Below are positions 44,222-55,568 of a stretch of 64,000 nt of DNA, piece after piece. The stretch spans positions 358,042,587 to 358,106,586 of the forward strand of contig OZ024742.1 of the NCBI GenBank assembly GCA_964016885.1, given 5' to 3'. The notes beneath the pieces were generated by a model. It had not been told where the DNA came from, ran no database searches, and saw only the letters and a program-made list of their open reading frames with translations. Positions within the stretch are counted from its first letter, which is position 1, and each line of letters starts with the position of its first letter. The DNA comes from Eledone cirrhosa (Eukaryota > Mollusca > Cephalopoda > Octopoda > Eledonidae). Position numbers and translations under genes: made by a program.

Positions 44222-46264
44222 TTAGGTAAGGCGGGTCTTCTCTGTTACTGAGTACCGCCAAAGGTCTCGGTCCAGTGACATTGTCTTGGAGAGGTGTAAG
44301 TGTGTGATGTCGGAGTTTATCAGCTCGTCCCAGGTTTTTCTAGGTATGCCTATTCCGTGACTACCGTCTATCTTTATTGCCCTGCACTTTGTTATACAGC
44401 TATCGACTTTCATGCGCATCACGTGTCCATACCAACGTAGCCTTCTCTCGAGTAAACAACATCTGATCCCTCTTATCTCTAATGTTTTCCTTAGTTCGTT
44501 TATGCTTTGCCGTTCACGTATATTACTGTTACACATCCAGCGGAGCATGCAAGCTTCGTTCCTCTCTAGTCTGCGTATATCCTCTGCACACAATGCCCAG
44601 GTCTCACTGCCATGCAGCATTGCTGTTCGTATGCAGGCATCGTACAACCTGCCTTTCATTTTTAGGGAGAACCCTTTAGCAGCTAATAGTGGTATAAGCT
44701 CTCTGAACTTTTTCCAACCAGTTTTGACTCTAGCTACAGTACTTTCAGAGCACCCTCCCCCACTGCTGATTTTATCGCCCAGGTAACGGAAGCTGTCCAC
44801 TATTTCTATAGAACCCTCTGCGCAATTGAAAGAGCTAGTATTTGGTGGGCACTTGCTGCTACTTATTGCACCAGAACACCGGCCACATGTAAAATCTATG
44901 TTTTTAGTTAGCTTACCTGTGATCCCACTACATCTTTTATGCACCCATACTTTGCATTTAGGAGATAAAATGGAGTTTCTACCTACGCCTTTCCTACACA
45001 CCGAGCACGACCATTTCCCAGAAGGGATCGCCGCCTTGTTTTCTTTCCTACAAACTAGAACTTTGGTCTTAGCCAGGTTAATTTTAAGTCCTTTTGACTC
45101 TAGGCCGTGCTTCCATGTTTGGAATTTCTTCTCTAGCTCGGCCATTGATTCCGCTATGAGTGTCAGGTCGTCTGCGTATAGGAGTTCCCATGGGCAGCCT
45201 GTCTTGAACTCCTCTGTTATAGCCTGAAGGGCAATAATAAATAGTAGGGGGCTTAGAACAGAGCCCTGACGGACGCCAACTTTTACGCTAAACTCTTCAC
45301 TATATTCGTTGTTAATTCTAACCTTGCTGACTGTTTCTTTATACATGGCTTGTATAGCCCTCACAAGCCATTCGTCAACGCCTAGTTTTCTAAGAGCCCA
45401 CCAGATAATGGAGCGGGGGACTCTGTCGAAGGCTTTCTCCAAGTCGACAAAAGCTAAGTAGAGGGGTTTACCTTTAGCTAGGTACTTCTCCTGTAGTTGT
45501 CGTACTATGAAAAGAGCGTCTGTGGTACTTTTGCCTGACACAAACCCGAACTGCATTTCATCTAGGTCAATTCTCTCTCTGATTAGTTGCGCTATTACTT
45601 TTTCCGTGACCTTCATGACCTGGTCGATTAATTTAATGCCTCTATAGTTACTCCTATCTAGGGCGTCTCCTTTACCCTTATAACAGTTAACGATGATGAT
45701 GCTATGCCAGTCCTTCGGAACAACCCCATTCTGTACGACTTGGTTAACTATGCGGGTGACCATGGTGTGTCCCACCGTGCCAGATGCCTTCAGCATCTCA
45801 GCAACTATTTCCGAAGGCCCAGCCGCCTTACCCGTCTTCATATCCTTGATTGCCTTACTTATTATACTCCCCTCGACTAACACTGCTGGTCCCTCTATTG
45901 GGTCGATATGGGGGAGACTGTCTTTCTCCCATTTATTCTCCTCATTTAGTAGCCTTTCATAGTGACACTTCCAAGCTACCTTCTTATCAGCGTCGGTGAT
46001 GGCAAGTGTGCCATCGTCGTTTAGTACACACTTCTCCCCGACAATATCACGGTTTTCCTTGACGCATTGCCTAGCAATCCTGAACACCTCACGTTTTTGG
46101 TCATCGCGTTGTAGAACATGCTTGAACTTTCTTTCCTCAGCTTCCCTTCTTGCTAAGTACACTTGTCTCCTAGCTTCCCTCCTGGCCACTTGATAGTCTT
46201 CTCTACTTCCCCCATCCCGCCATACTTTCCAAGCCTGCTTTTTGGCCTTAATTGACCCCTCCAC

Positions 46265-46310
<46 letters not shown>

Positions 46311-46363
46311 AAATATTTCCTATCGCCAAAGAAATACAATTTTAGGAAGCCGTAGCTATGCAA
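44222..46363 (-). CDS. LINE ORF2-like reverse transcriptase with internal PHD-like zinc finger
   Basis: Uninterrupted 713-codon frame. Residues 16-32 are (TA)n read as IYIY and the first 15 belong to a neighbouring inverted repeat, so genuine element coding starts near residue 33 and the apurinic endonuclease is missing (5' truncation). Residues 36-190 form a basic, coiled-coil-like linker. The reverse transcriptase covers about 190-440, with SNYRGIKL (238-245), catalytic motif A FVDLEKAFDR (305-314), RQGSVLSPLLF (365-375) and catalytic YADD (396-399). Residues 453-496 form a PHD-like finger (C453, C456, C470, H475, C478, C493, C496) in which the usual third cysteine is Ser467. C-terminal boxes are FRYLG (525-529), GSETWAL (585-591) and LRWYGHVMRM (642-651). 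The open frame suggests a recent insertion. RTE-like placement is tentative. Confidence 0.9.
46267..46306. repeat. (TA)n microsatellite at LINE 5' junction
   Basis: About 20 TA units between the truncated LINE and the inverted repeat at 46307. Confidence 0.92.
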
Positions 46364-46531
46364 ACACCAGGGGAGCTAACACCCTCTGGTGATGTCCAGC
46401 AGAAGCAAGGGGAACAACCGTCTATGCATTTCAGACTTAACTGGCCTTCGTCAGGACAGTCCCTCCCCCGGTGTTTGCATAGCTACGGCTTCCTAAAACT
46501 GTATTTCTTTGGAGATACGGAACATTTATAC
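46307..46531. repeat. Inverted-repeat element, arms about 62 bp
   Basis: Left arm 46307-46370 (CCAAAGAAATACAATTTTAG, GAAGCCGTAGCTATGCAAAC) and right arm 46470-46531 (GTTTGCATAGCTACGGCTTC, CTAAAACTGTATTTCTTTGG) are inverted copies at roughly 88%. The spacer of about 100 bp contains CTGGCCTTCGTCAGGACAGT, a motif of the kind seen at Penelope-like ends. No coding sequence. Confidence 0.8.
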
Positions 46532-46954
46532 ATATTGTATAAAGCTATGCTTGAAGCGAAATCCTATTTCTTTTATATATATATGTGTGTGTCAGGTCAG
46601 GCTTCTGCCTGCTACTGGTACGATGTAACCCAGTATATCTTGCTTCATGCTCGAGTGGACAGTGACTGAACTGCCTTCTCCACTAGACCCTGGTCTGGTG
46701 AGGTGAGTAAGTGGAACCCCAGCAGCACAAGAAACAAGAGCTGTAAAAAGGGCAGATGAATTCTTCTGAGTCAATGGCTACCTACCTGAACTATGGGTTA
46801 AATACCCTCACCCCCACAATTGGCAAAGTGTGGTGAGTATGTCTACACCCCTGCCATGACCAAAAGTAAATACAAAGTAGTGGTGATCAACTAGGGAGGA
46901 GTTCCTCCAACAGGAGAGAGAAGGTCTGGATTGGATATATAAATATATATATAC
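46532..46954. other. GC-moderate spacer, unclassified
   Basis: Contains CAGGTCAGGCTTCTGCCTGC and a G-rich stretch to 46935. It could be an untranslated LINE segment, but no coding or terminal motif proves it. Confidence 0.4.
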
Positions 46955-47610
46955 ATCATCATTTAACGTCTAATTTCCACGCTAGCAAGGGTTAGATATA
47001 TATATATCACCATGTGTACTTGGTTTGGAATAGGATCACTATATCTCTGCAAATGTAAGAAGTGACTAAAAAGTGTTAGTGTCAGGATGGGCATCCAACT
47101 GTAAAACATTGCCTCATATTCAACCCATGCGAACATGGAGACGTTCATGTGAAAATGATGAGGATGATGATGTAGTAAATTGTTTGGTGATAGGCAGAGT
47201 ATCCAACAGTAGGTTTGCCAAACAATTGGTTTGAAGGACTCTTCAGTCAAAGACATGACAAACTTTCCAGTGTTGGCTATTTATGCAATAAATACACCCA
47301 GTATAGTTTGTAAAATGATTAATGATAAGAATGGCATCCTATTCTAGAAAACCTGGCAAACAAGGGTACATGAGGACACTTCAGCTGTGCCAAAGACATA
47401 ACATCTTTCCTACTTCTGGTGCCATGATAGAGTAGAGCATGAGAACATATGTTTGCAAAATGTAGTGCCCTGGCCCATCTGAGTAGCCCTGCTTGAGTAC
47501 TGACTCGGTCTGTGAAGTCAGTACTCATGTAGGGCAAATTAGTAAACTGCATGGAAGACCCTTCTAACTGGGACAATCCTGAACAACCCAGGATGCGTAA
47601 CATGCAAATG
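46955..47610. repeat. GAT-tailed family fragments in both orientations
   Basis: 46955-47000 is an (ATC)-led minus-sense tip (CATTTAACGTCTAATTTCCA). 47030-47175 is a plus-sense tip ending in CATGCGAACATGGAGACG and (GAT)n. 47270-47600 is a plus-sense body like that at 7140-7420 (GTGCCAAAGACATAACATCT). All degraded and non-coding. Confidence 0.6.
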
Positions 47611-48255
47611 TGTGTGTCTCTGTGGTTTTTGGCAATGTATTTAAACAGTGGTACGAAGCAGGAAAAATTGTCATTTTAGTAAGAATCCATACAGTACAAA
47701 TGTTCCATTTTGCTGTTAGAATTTCAATGAATCAGTTTGACCTATTAGTAATTTGTAACAAATGACAATTTTTCTTGTATCCAATGATGTGCTAAGCTTC
47801 CTACATTTCACGTATTTGATTTTCTGTACGTTATCTCAGCAAATTCCATCGATTTCAGGTATAAAATCCTATTTTTACATTATCCTATATATTTATGATG
47901 TAACATTTTTACAAAAATTATCATATTTTTATATTTTAATCATTTATATCGAGGATACTATTACATAAATGTTCAACATTTAACATACAGGACACTGGAA
48001 CCCTTTGAGACAAGCCAACATACTCACAACATTACTGTGGGTGATGGCGAGGCTAAGGTACTGAAACAACCAGGCAATCTCACGTGCATCATCTGACACC
48101 TCAGTAAATTAGCCGCCAGAAATTTTTACTATTTAGTTTCAATGTTTGCTGTTTTAAGAGATGATATTAATTGTCAGCCATCCAAAAGGTGAAAGAAAAT
48201 CATTTGTTTCTTCTTATGATGATTTGTCCAGAATTATCTTGGTTGAGATGCATTA
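47611..48255. other. AT-rich spacer, no gene seen
   Basis: No frame above 70 codons with recognisable content. Confidence 0.5.
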
Positions 48256-48664
48256 TTGTGGATTGGCAGTATCGGCATTATTGCGATGGCGGTGGATTGG
48301 CAGTATCGGTAGAGGTTCGGACGCCATGCTTTGACGCATAGAGTTACGGCCCTTGCCATTCTGAGTTCAAATCCCGCCGAGGTTAACTTTGCCTTTCATC
48401 CTTACGGGGTCGATAAAATAAAGTACCAGTAGTGTACTGGGTAATTTTCTGGCCGTGTGCCAATGGTAGAAACAATTATTGTGGATTGGCAGTATCGGTA
48501 GAGGTTCGGACGCCATGCTTTGACGCATAGAGTTACGGCCCTTGCCATTCTGAGTTCAAATCCTGCCAAGGTTAACTTTGCCTTTCATCCTTACGGGATC
48601 GATAAAATAAAGTACCAGTAATGCACTAGGGTAATTGTGGCCTTGTGCCATAAGTAGAAACAAT
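48256..48664 (+). mobile_element. Cluster of tRNA-derived SINEs in tandem (one head plus two copies)
   Basis: A 25-bp head fragment (TTGTGGATTGGCAGTATCGG, about 48256-48275) is followed by a full copy (48289-48479) and another (48480-48664). Each starts GGATTGGCAGTATCGGTAGA, contains GCATAGAGTTACGGCCCTTG, GAGTTCAAATCCxGCC and GATAAAATAAAGTACCAGTA, and ends GTAGAAACAATTATT. The two copies differ at only a handful of sites, so they are either a tandem duplication or sequential insertions at the 3' end. Confidence 0.9.
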
Positions 48665-49191
48665 AATTACATCTATTGATTTAAACCACTTATCTCTATA
48701 TATACTCGTCGTTTACTGTGCATGTTGTGTATGGAGGACCATTTATTTCTCTCTCTCACACACAAGTATTTTTTCACTCAACCATGTTTCGTTAACAATG
48801 TTTATCAGAAATAAAATAAAACTAAATATTGTAAAATAAGAATTCCAAACGTATTCACCTCTATAACTCAATATTTGTTTGATGATATTTTTTCTTTCTT
48901 TATGAAACCTGTTAAGTTTTTTTCACTCAGTTCAGCAAATTAAAAATATAAAAAGACTGCTCTGATGAAGGAAGATACTAATCATACAACCTCTTTTATT
49001 TCCCGATCTCACCTAAGATGTAATCTTTATATATTTACTGTCTACTTCAGGAAGATGTGTTTACAATACTGAACATTTTAGACAAATAAATAAAATAAAA
49101 GGAAAACGAAATTTCATTTAACACTTCAGAACCAGTCTGTTTGATCTGTATTAATTTACTTAAACTTGTCGTGAATAACTACCTACTATGA
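48665..49191. other. AT-rich spacer, no gene seen
   Basis: Nothing recognised. Confidence 0.5.
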
Positions 49192-49199
49192 TATGTAAC

Positions 49200-49500
49200 C
49201 AGGCCCGGATTTAATCTGGGTCAAAGGGGGCAATTTCTCCAGGTCCCCCTGCAATAACGATCCGTACTATGGACGGCTGTAGCCATTTATTTGTGCCTTC
49301 AGCTGGGATTTCTAGTTTTAGGATGGTCAGAATTTGTTTATTTAATACCTGTATGTATAACTTTTCAATTCCAATTACTTGTGTCAAGCTAACTTTGATA
49401 TGTAAAGTTGGGGGCCGGGGTGCAGTATATACTATTTCTTATGTGGGGTTCCCCCATACCTGAAGTGTCCTGGGGCCCCCAAGGTCTAAATACAACCCTA
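49200..49500 (+). mobile_element. hAT-like MITE, copy 5
   Basis: Starts CAGGCCCGGATTTAATCTGG, ends GTCTAAATACAACCCTA. Flanked by TATGTAAC (49192-49199) and CCTGTAAC (49501-49508), a duplication with 6 of 8 identical positions. The longest frames across it are not genes. Confidence 0.85.
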
Positions 49501-49625
49501 CCTGTAACACTTGGTCGAATTGTAATGCCATTTCTTGGACATTTTAAACCTGGCAGAATCAATCAATTTCTTCTAGAGAGAAAGAAAGGTGAGAAAGATA
49601 TAGAGGAAGAATCGACCTGAGTAAA

Positions 49626-49755
49626 TGACTGGTATTTTTTCTTATCGACCTTGAAAGGGTGAAAGGCAAAGTTGATCTCAATGAGATTTTAATTCAGAGC
49701 ACATCAAGCCGGAGCGATATTGTGAATCATTCTATCCGATATTCTAGCAACTGAG
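49626..49755 (-). mobile_element. Diverged tRNA-derived SINE
   Basis: Minus sense, with TTATCGACCTTGAAAGGGTG, GAAAGGCAAAGTTGATCTCA and TTAATTCAGAGCAC, then a degraded head. Similar to the relic at 37472. Confidence 0.65.
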
Positions 49756-51064
49756 CACCAAATGCTTTCTTTTCTAGTTTTCAACACCAAATACTCGTAG
49801 TAATGTTGCGAGCATGTTGGCTTACCTCAAAGTGTTCTGTTGATCTTTATGATGCCATGAGCGGTCGATTGTTGCACTTCGTGATGAATTAATAGTCATT
49901 TTCATTTTTATTTTTGCTTTCACTTTTTGTGTATTATATTTGATAAATGTATATGTATTATATTTGTGAGGTTCCGAGCAATAATATTTTTGCACCAAGT
50001 TACCTTATAAACATAGTTTTCAAGATGAAAGTAGTCTGGGGAAAGTCAATAAATGTAGAAAGGGGCATGTGTACAAATTCAAAACAAAGAAGCCGGGTGA
50101 TGAATTATTACAGAATCTAACAGGTTCAATTCAAACTAGTTTTTTTATTGTTTGATTTTTTAAAGTGAAATTATCGTTAGAAGTTGGTCCCGACTATTAT
50201 TGATTTCTTGATTTACCCCTACCGCCAAATTTGGAGAGCACCAGACGACACTCCTTCCCCCACCCAACCCTATTTTCAATGGTGTAGCCTCAGATTTATG
50301 GTGATACAGATGTTCTGAAAGCCCGCTACAAGGTTATTGCAAACTTGACTACCCACCTAGAAAATTCTGATTCTGCCCTGTACAAAACTAACCTGGCCAA
50401 GCCTGAATGTCAATTACACACTTTGTCCCACTGCTGTTTGTGCGCACAAAGAAAAAAGATGCTTGCTCAAAAATTTAACATTAAAAACTAAGTTGTATTA
50501 TTTTTGTTACCCATTTTTTCTTTCTCTTGCTCTGATTGTATATTTCGGTGCATTATATTTGTGAAGTTCCCAGAAATAGTTAATTATATTTATTATATAT
50601 GTTTATATTTGTGTTTGTATTTTCATGCTGAAAGAATTGTGAATAAATTGTAATGTCATTTATACAATTATGAATAAACAGCATTAAGCTTACAAACACA
50701 AAACAAAAAAGTAGTATTATGGAAATGAAAGGAAGAAAAAGAAAGAAAAAGAATCAGGCAACGAAAGAAATGGATAGAGGGAGGGATGGTGCAGTGTATC
50801 ACAAATGCTGAGTGATGCTGGTTTAAAATTCTGTGTTAAATCATTCAAATTTAAACATCTTCTTATAACTAAATACCTGTATTTTAAAAATAATTGTAAT
50901 AAATTGCTAGAAGTGTTCTGTTATGAAGGAAGGAAGGTACAAATGTTAGGGGTGGATGGGTGGGTAGAAGGAACAGTAGTGATTCACTACAAGAGAAAAA
51001 CTTAAATGTAAGGAAACCAGAAAAGACAATCTATTAGATACAAAAGCAAGGAAGACTGCATAGG
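49756..51064. other. Spacer with a repeated ATTATATTTGTGA motif
   Basis: TATTATATTTGTGAGGTTCC (about 49957) and CATTATATTTGTGAAGTTCC (about 50551) are about 600 bp apart in direct orientation, with some flanking similarity (CAGAAATA/GAGCAATA). These could be ends of an old LTR-like or other element, but no coding sequence is visible between them. Confidence 0.35.
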
Positions 51065-51500
51065 ATTATAATCTAGCAGCCAAATCCTCCTAAAATCAAA
51101 TCTACTTCATCTTCTTTTTCTTATTCTTGAGGTTATGGGGGGAAGAGTCTTCAAACACTCCATCTAACAGGTCCTGTCAGAAGCAACCATCTCCAACTCA
51201 TCTGGTTGGATCCCCAAGCAAGACCATTGATGTTAACCAATCATCTTGCTCAGGGTCTACCCCTGGGTCACTTGCTGGCTGGTTTTTGCCTGTAAAATCT
51301 GTCCAGCAATTCTTTCCTTAGACATTCTAACCACATGCCTATAGTATTGGAGCTGTTACCTCTTAATTTGGAGAAGTGGTGTCTCTACCTGGAGCTACTC
51401 TCTGATCTAGGCACTCTATCAAGTAACGTTACTCCAAATAACCTTCAGAGGCAACCCATTTCAGCCATTTGTATTCGTGATCACATTCTTTCAATCATTA
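51065..51500 (-). pseudogene. LINE C-terminal fragment (family shared with 10.2 and 26.8 kb)
   Basis: Minus strand decodes to LLLRIERSQLRYYGHVVRMS, then KERIAGQILQAKTSQQV, interrupted by stops, ending near a CTTCTTTTTCTTATTCTTGA stretch. It is an RTE-like C-terminal box and the best preserved of the three copies. Confidence 0.75.
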
Positions 51501-52969
51501 CCTAAGATTCATGACCATGGGTAACGGTTGGCACAAATACCAAATTGAAAATAACGAGTTTGGTTTTAAACCTACCTCTCTTCTTAATTTTTTGAATTAT
51601 AAGTTCATTGGATTACATAGTTTTAGATATACAAATTAAATGGGTGGTCATGTCTGGGGAGTATTAAATAAGTCCTGGGGTGTATTAAATGATGACAATC
51701 TATCTTTGTCATTTAGAAAATCACAGGGTTAGGATTGTTTACCACAAATCTTAAACAGCTTGTGACTAATATATTATTTATTCAGAAATGTGGAAACCTT
51801 TTTATGGAGACCCATTAATATTTAGTATCCAAATCAATTAGAAAGATTCAGAAATTACGATTGAACATTTTTTTTTTTCCAAAATATTGCATGTATATTT
51901 TTGTAAAATTATATATTCTAAAAAAAAAAATGTTCTTTTAAATTAAATATGTTTATACTTTCAATCATTCAATTTACAGAATTTTGAACTAATTATTTTT
52001 CTCTACATTTTTATGAGTTTGTACTTCATGTCTGAATAGCTGAAGGCTAGTGAGATCTTTATGAGAATACATTTATTAATATTTCTGTAATTAAAGTATT
52101 ATTTGATAATATTGGAGGAAGAAAATTGTGTTAGTTGATTGTTTAAAAAATAGTGTAACTTATAAATGGCTGCCAACAAATTACTCCATATGATTATATG
52201 TAATATAAATTTTTCATTCTTAACTGATATTATTATAATATTCACATATTTTATTTAGTACTTCTCAATTTATTATAATATTCATATTTAATTTACCTTT
52301 ATGGTAATTAAAAAGGAATGAAAAATTCATGTTTCTATTTTCTTTTTGCCATTTTTGATATTTGGCTAGAATATTCAATAAGAACCAATTTATATCATTA
52401 ATAACACGTGTATCCATGTTGTCAAAAATGACTACAATTATAGAAATTATAGAGAATGTATTCCAATAAGAAAAAACAAAGTTTTTTTTTCCACAATTTT
52501 TACTAAAAATATAGATTATATTGTGTTACTTAACCTCTTTGACCAATTCATTAGTCATTCATCAACTCTTGATTTGTTTTATAACAGCCAACCTTTCTCA
52601 CACTGCCTCCTTAGTGTGACAGCAAATATATACACAAAGCTCATTGTTGTATGCAGATGAGATATTTTGTAAATATTTCTGTCAGCAAATTTATAAATAA
52701 ATATATTATTTATTATAGTTTTTTAAAATCATTTCTTTTAAATTAAAATTTTGGAATTCAGATTGCATATGTTTTATTCATATTTTCCTTCAAATACAAA
52801 TGGTACAAAATGAGATATCACATTAAATTTACAAGAATTCTGATGTTTTATTGACTTAGTCATGCAAGGGAATTTCAATGTGGTCATTTGACATATTTAA
52901 TATTTAATCTAGCAGCCAAACCTACTTTTATTTTTGTTTTTTTTTTGTTTTCAAACAGTTTTATGAAGG
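51501..52969. other. Very AT-rich spacer, no gene seen
   Basis: Runs of T and A and short frames only. Confidence 0.5.
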
Positions 52970-53141
52970 TGGTGATGTGGCAGCTATTAAAGTGTCAGAC
53001 TAAAAATGCCTTGGTATTTGTGTTCTGGCTCACTGCAGTCTGAGTTCAAACCTGCCATGGCACAACACTTCTCTCTCTCTCTCTCTACCTTGGAAGAAAT
53101 TGCCTGTGTTCTGACCTGGAGGAAGATGGGCTTTGCCAGGT
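52970..53141 (+). mobile_element. tRNA-derived SINE of a third type, interrupted by a MITE
   Basis: TGTGGCAGCTATTAAAGTGT, CACTGCAGTCTGAGTTCAAA (B-box region), (CT)n and CTTGGAAGAAATTGCCTGTG, GGCTTTGCCAGGTTTAA. The last part also occurs at 18365-18420 (GGAAGAAATTAGCTGTGTTC, TTTTGCTAGGTTTAA). The element appears to resume after the MITE at 53370. Confidence 0.55.
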
Positions 53142-53369
53142 TTAACCCTTTAGCATTTAAACCAGCCGTATCCGGCCAGAATTCTCTCACCTCATTCTGT
53201 TTAAACCGGCTGTAACTGGACGATCATACTATTGTGATGGTATTGACTCAAAGTAAATGATATCAAAATCCCATAGATTTGATATTATGTGAGATAATTA
53301 TGTGAGGTAAAGATTTTACCGTGAAAATACAGTAGTAAATATAGAGTAATGTAAATGCTAAAGGGTTAA
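53142..53369 (+). mobile_element. piggyBac-like TTAA MITE, copy 4 (best preserved)
   Basis: TTAACCCTTTAGCATTTAAA at the left and TGTAAATGCTAAAGGGTTAA at the right are near-perfect inverted termini ending in TTAA target sites. The 228-bp body contains CCGTATCCGGCCAGAATTCT and GATATTATGTGAGATAATTA. Inserted in the preceding SINE at a TTAA. Confidence 0.88.
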
Positions 53370-54155
53370 AATGCCCCAAACCCACAATATGTCAGGACAG
53401 ATTCCTTTCCATTGTACTATGCTTCAGTATTAAATAAACAACAAAATAAATTATGTTGTTGCAAGTTCATATCGTTTCCCAACACAAAGACATTTTTGCC
53501 TTCCAATTCTAAGCAAATTACTACCCTGCACACTCCAAAAATAGTCTATGGAATACCTGAGAGTTGATAAAAAAAACAACTATTTTATTCATAAATCAGT
53601 GTGGATTTGAATCTCACCAAAGGTGCTGTGCTGAACTTTTCAAATAATACCTCTGCTTATTATCGATTCTTATCTCATCTTTGCTGAAGTTGGTAGTGGT
53701 TGCCATTTTTATAGAATATTATAGTTAAAAACAAAATTAGTATGGCTCTAGCATAGCAGATACGTAAATGCATTCGTGAATTTTATATCGAATAATAGTA
53801 ATATTCAATTCGTTTGCAAGCAAACAACCTCTCTGTCACTGCTAGAACAAAAGGATGTTGGTGCTTCTCTAAAAAACATAGTGTAATGAGGATGATTGCT
53901 TGCAAATGAATCGAACTGTATCCATTGATGTACGATAGATTGCACTACATAACCAATACATACATTTTAGTTTCATCTTTTTAGGGTTGATAAAGAAAGT
54001 ATCAACCCAGTGCTGGGACAGCCAACTTTCTTTTCAGCTGTCACATGTTGGATGTTCCCTGGATTAAAGGGCTGAGGGCTGAGAGGGTATCAGCTTCTAA
54101 CTGTTTGGGCACCTAAAACTTTTAGTGAAAGTGTGCTATATACTACTAAGTCATA
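53370..54155. other. Spacer with a short SINE relic
   Basis: At about 53975-54050 a fragment TTTTAGGGTTGATAAAGAAA, GTATCAACCCAGTGCTGGGA resembles a SINE core. Remainder unremarkable. Confidence 0.45.
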
Positions 54156-54645
54156 CTCAATTATGACTGACAGATGTAGTTTCCATTCCATTACATTTTA
54201 ACATTTGCCTAATTGTTAACATGTCTCCCTCACCATTCTCCGGGGAAATACCTTCTCTAATCTGTCCACTGGGGCTGCGGGGTAACCAGCACATGGGACC
54301 CCCCATTTGCTTATAATAGTGAGAGATGGGGAGAGCGAGAGAGATGGAAGCAGTGAGTGGAAGTATTTTATTACATCTTGTTTGGTGCATGACCATGGAA
54401 ATATTTATAGAACTGAGATACAGAAGTATCTCAACAATGAGAGGGGAGGGGCTGGAGTTTAGTTTCCAAAATAAAACTAATCATGTTAAAATCTCACTTT
54501 TGTATACAGGATTGATTCCTCATTGTGAGGTTGTGAGTTTGATTGTTGGGCCAGGCATTGTGTCCTTGAGCAAGATATTTTATTTCATATTGCTCCTTCA
54601 GCCAAGAGCTATAACCAGTAGATAGTATCAGCATTTGGAAAGACC
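54156..54645. repeat. Transposon-derived segment plus tRNA-derived SINE relic
   Basis: 54240-54300 carries CTGTCCACTGGGGCTGCGGG, similar to the reverse complement of 16895-16920. 54515-54640 is a plus-sense copy of the TTGAGCAAG SINE family (GAGGTTGTGAGTTTGATTGT, TGTCCTTGAGCAAGATATTT, TTGCTCCTTCAGCCAAGAGC). The 79- and 99-codon frames across this region are not convincing genes. Confidence 0.5.
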
Positions 54646-54994
54646 AATGGAAACATTGTCTCCTTGGGCTGATCTGATGAGTTCCACCCCATTCAATAAG
54701 TGAACGAGGTCTGAAATCTTATCAGTTCAGATCAGATTACCCTTCATAACTTACTAGACATAGAACAAACCAATGATTGACTCTCTACACAGTTGCTTGA
54801 CTGGATAGAATTATCTGTCAAATTCCTTGAAATCCCACTTTAGATATAGAAAAGATTAGGATGTCCATTGGTGGAATACCTGTAATCCTGTGTCTGTTAC
54901 ACCTGACTTGAAGTTAAACAACAACTAAACAGAGAGAACACTTCAAATCAATGTTTCAAAGAAGAACCACTCTCAACAATATTAACACATCATG
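54646..54994. other. No gene seen
   Basis: No recognised element. Confidence 0.5.
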
Positions 54995-55568
54995 TAGGGC
55001 AGTGGATTGGCAAAGTTGTTAGAACATAGGATATAAGGCTTTGTTGTATTTGTGCTAATTTCAAACCTTACCGAGGCCAACTCTACCTTTCATTTTACCA
55101 AGGTAAGGTGTTCAAATAAAGTACCAGTCAAGTACTATGGTTGATATAATCGATTTTCCCTTCTCCTAAATTGTTCACATTGTGTCAAAATTAGAAATGG
55201 TGATGGATTGGCAGTATCAGTAGAGTGCCAGACACCCTGATTTGCAACATAGAGTTACGGCCCTTTATGTCTGAGGTTAAATCCTGCTGATTTTGTCTTT
55301 CATTTTTACGGGGGTCAATAAAATAAAGTACCAGTAATACACTGGGGTCAATTTAATCAACTTTCCTCTTCCCTTCAAATACTGGCCTTATGCCTAAAGT
55401 AGAAGCCATTATTCATACTTTGCAGCAAAGAGTTACGGCCCTTTATGGCATAAGTTCAAATTCTGTCGAGGTTAACTTTGCCTTTCATCCTTAAAGGGTT
55501 GATAAAATAAAGTACCAGTAATGCACTGGGTAATTTCTGGCCTTGTGCCAAAAGTAGAAACAATTATT
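54995..55568 (+). mobile_element. Three tRNA-derived SINEs in tandem
   Basis: Three same-orientation copies: 54995-55198 (highly diverged, long-tail subfamily), 55199-55413 (long-tail subfamily with GTCAATTTAATCAACTTTCC), and 55414-55568 (5'-truncated short-tail subfamily starting within CATACTTTGCAGCAAAGAGT). Differing divergence and subfamily show sequential insertion at SINE 3' ends rather than one duplication. Confidence 0.88.

Noticed and set aside
44412..46193. Plus-strand ORFs of 65-133 codons opposite the LINE
   Set aside because: Antisense shadows of the intact minus-strand reverse-transcriptase ORF.
46307..46363. Native N-terminus of the LINE protein at the annotated ATG
   Set aside because: The first 15 codons come from an inverted-repeat element and the next 17 from (TA)n, so element coding begins near residue 33.
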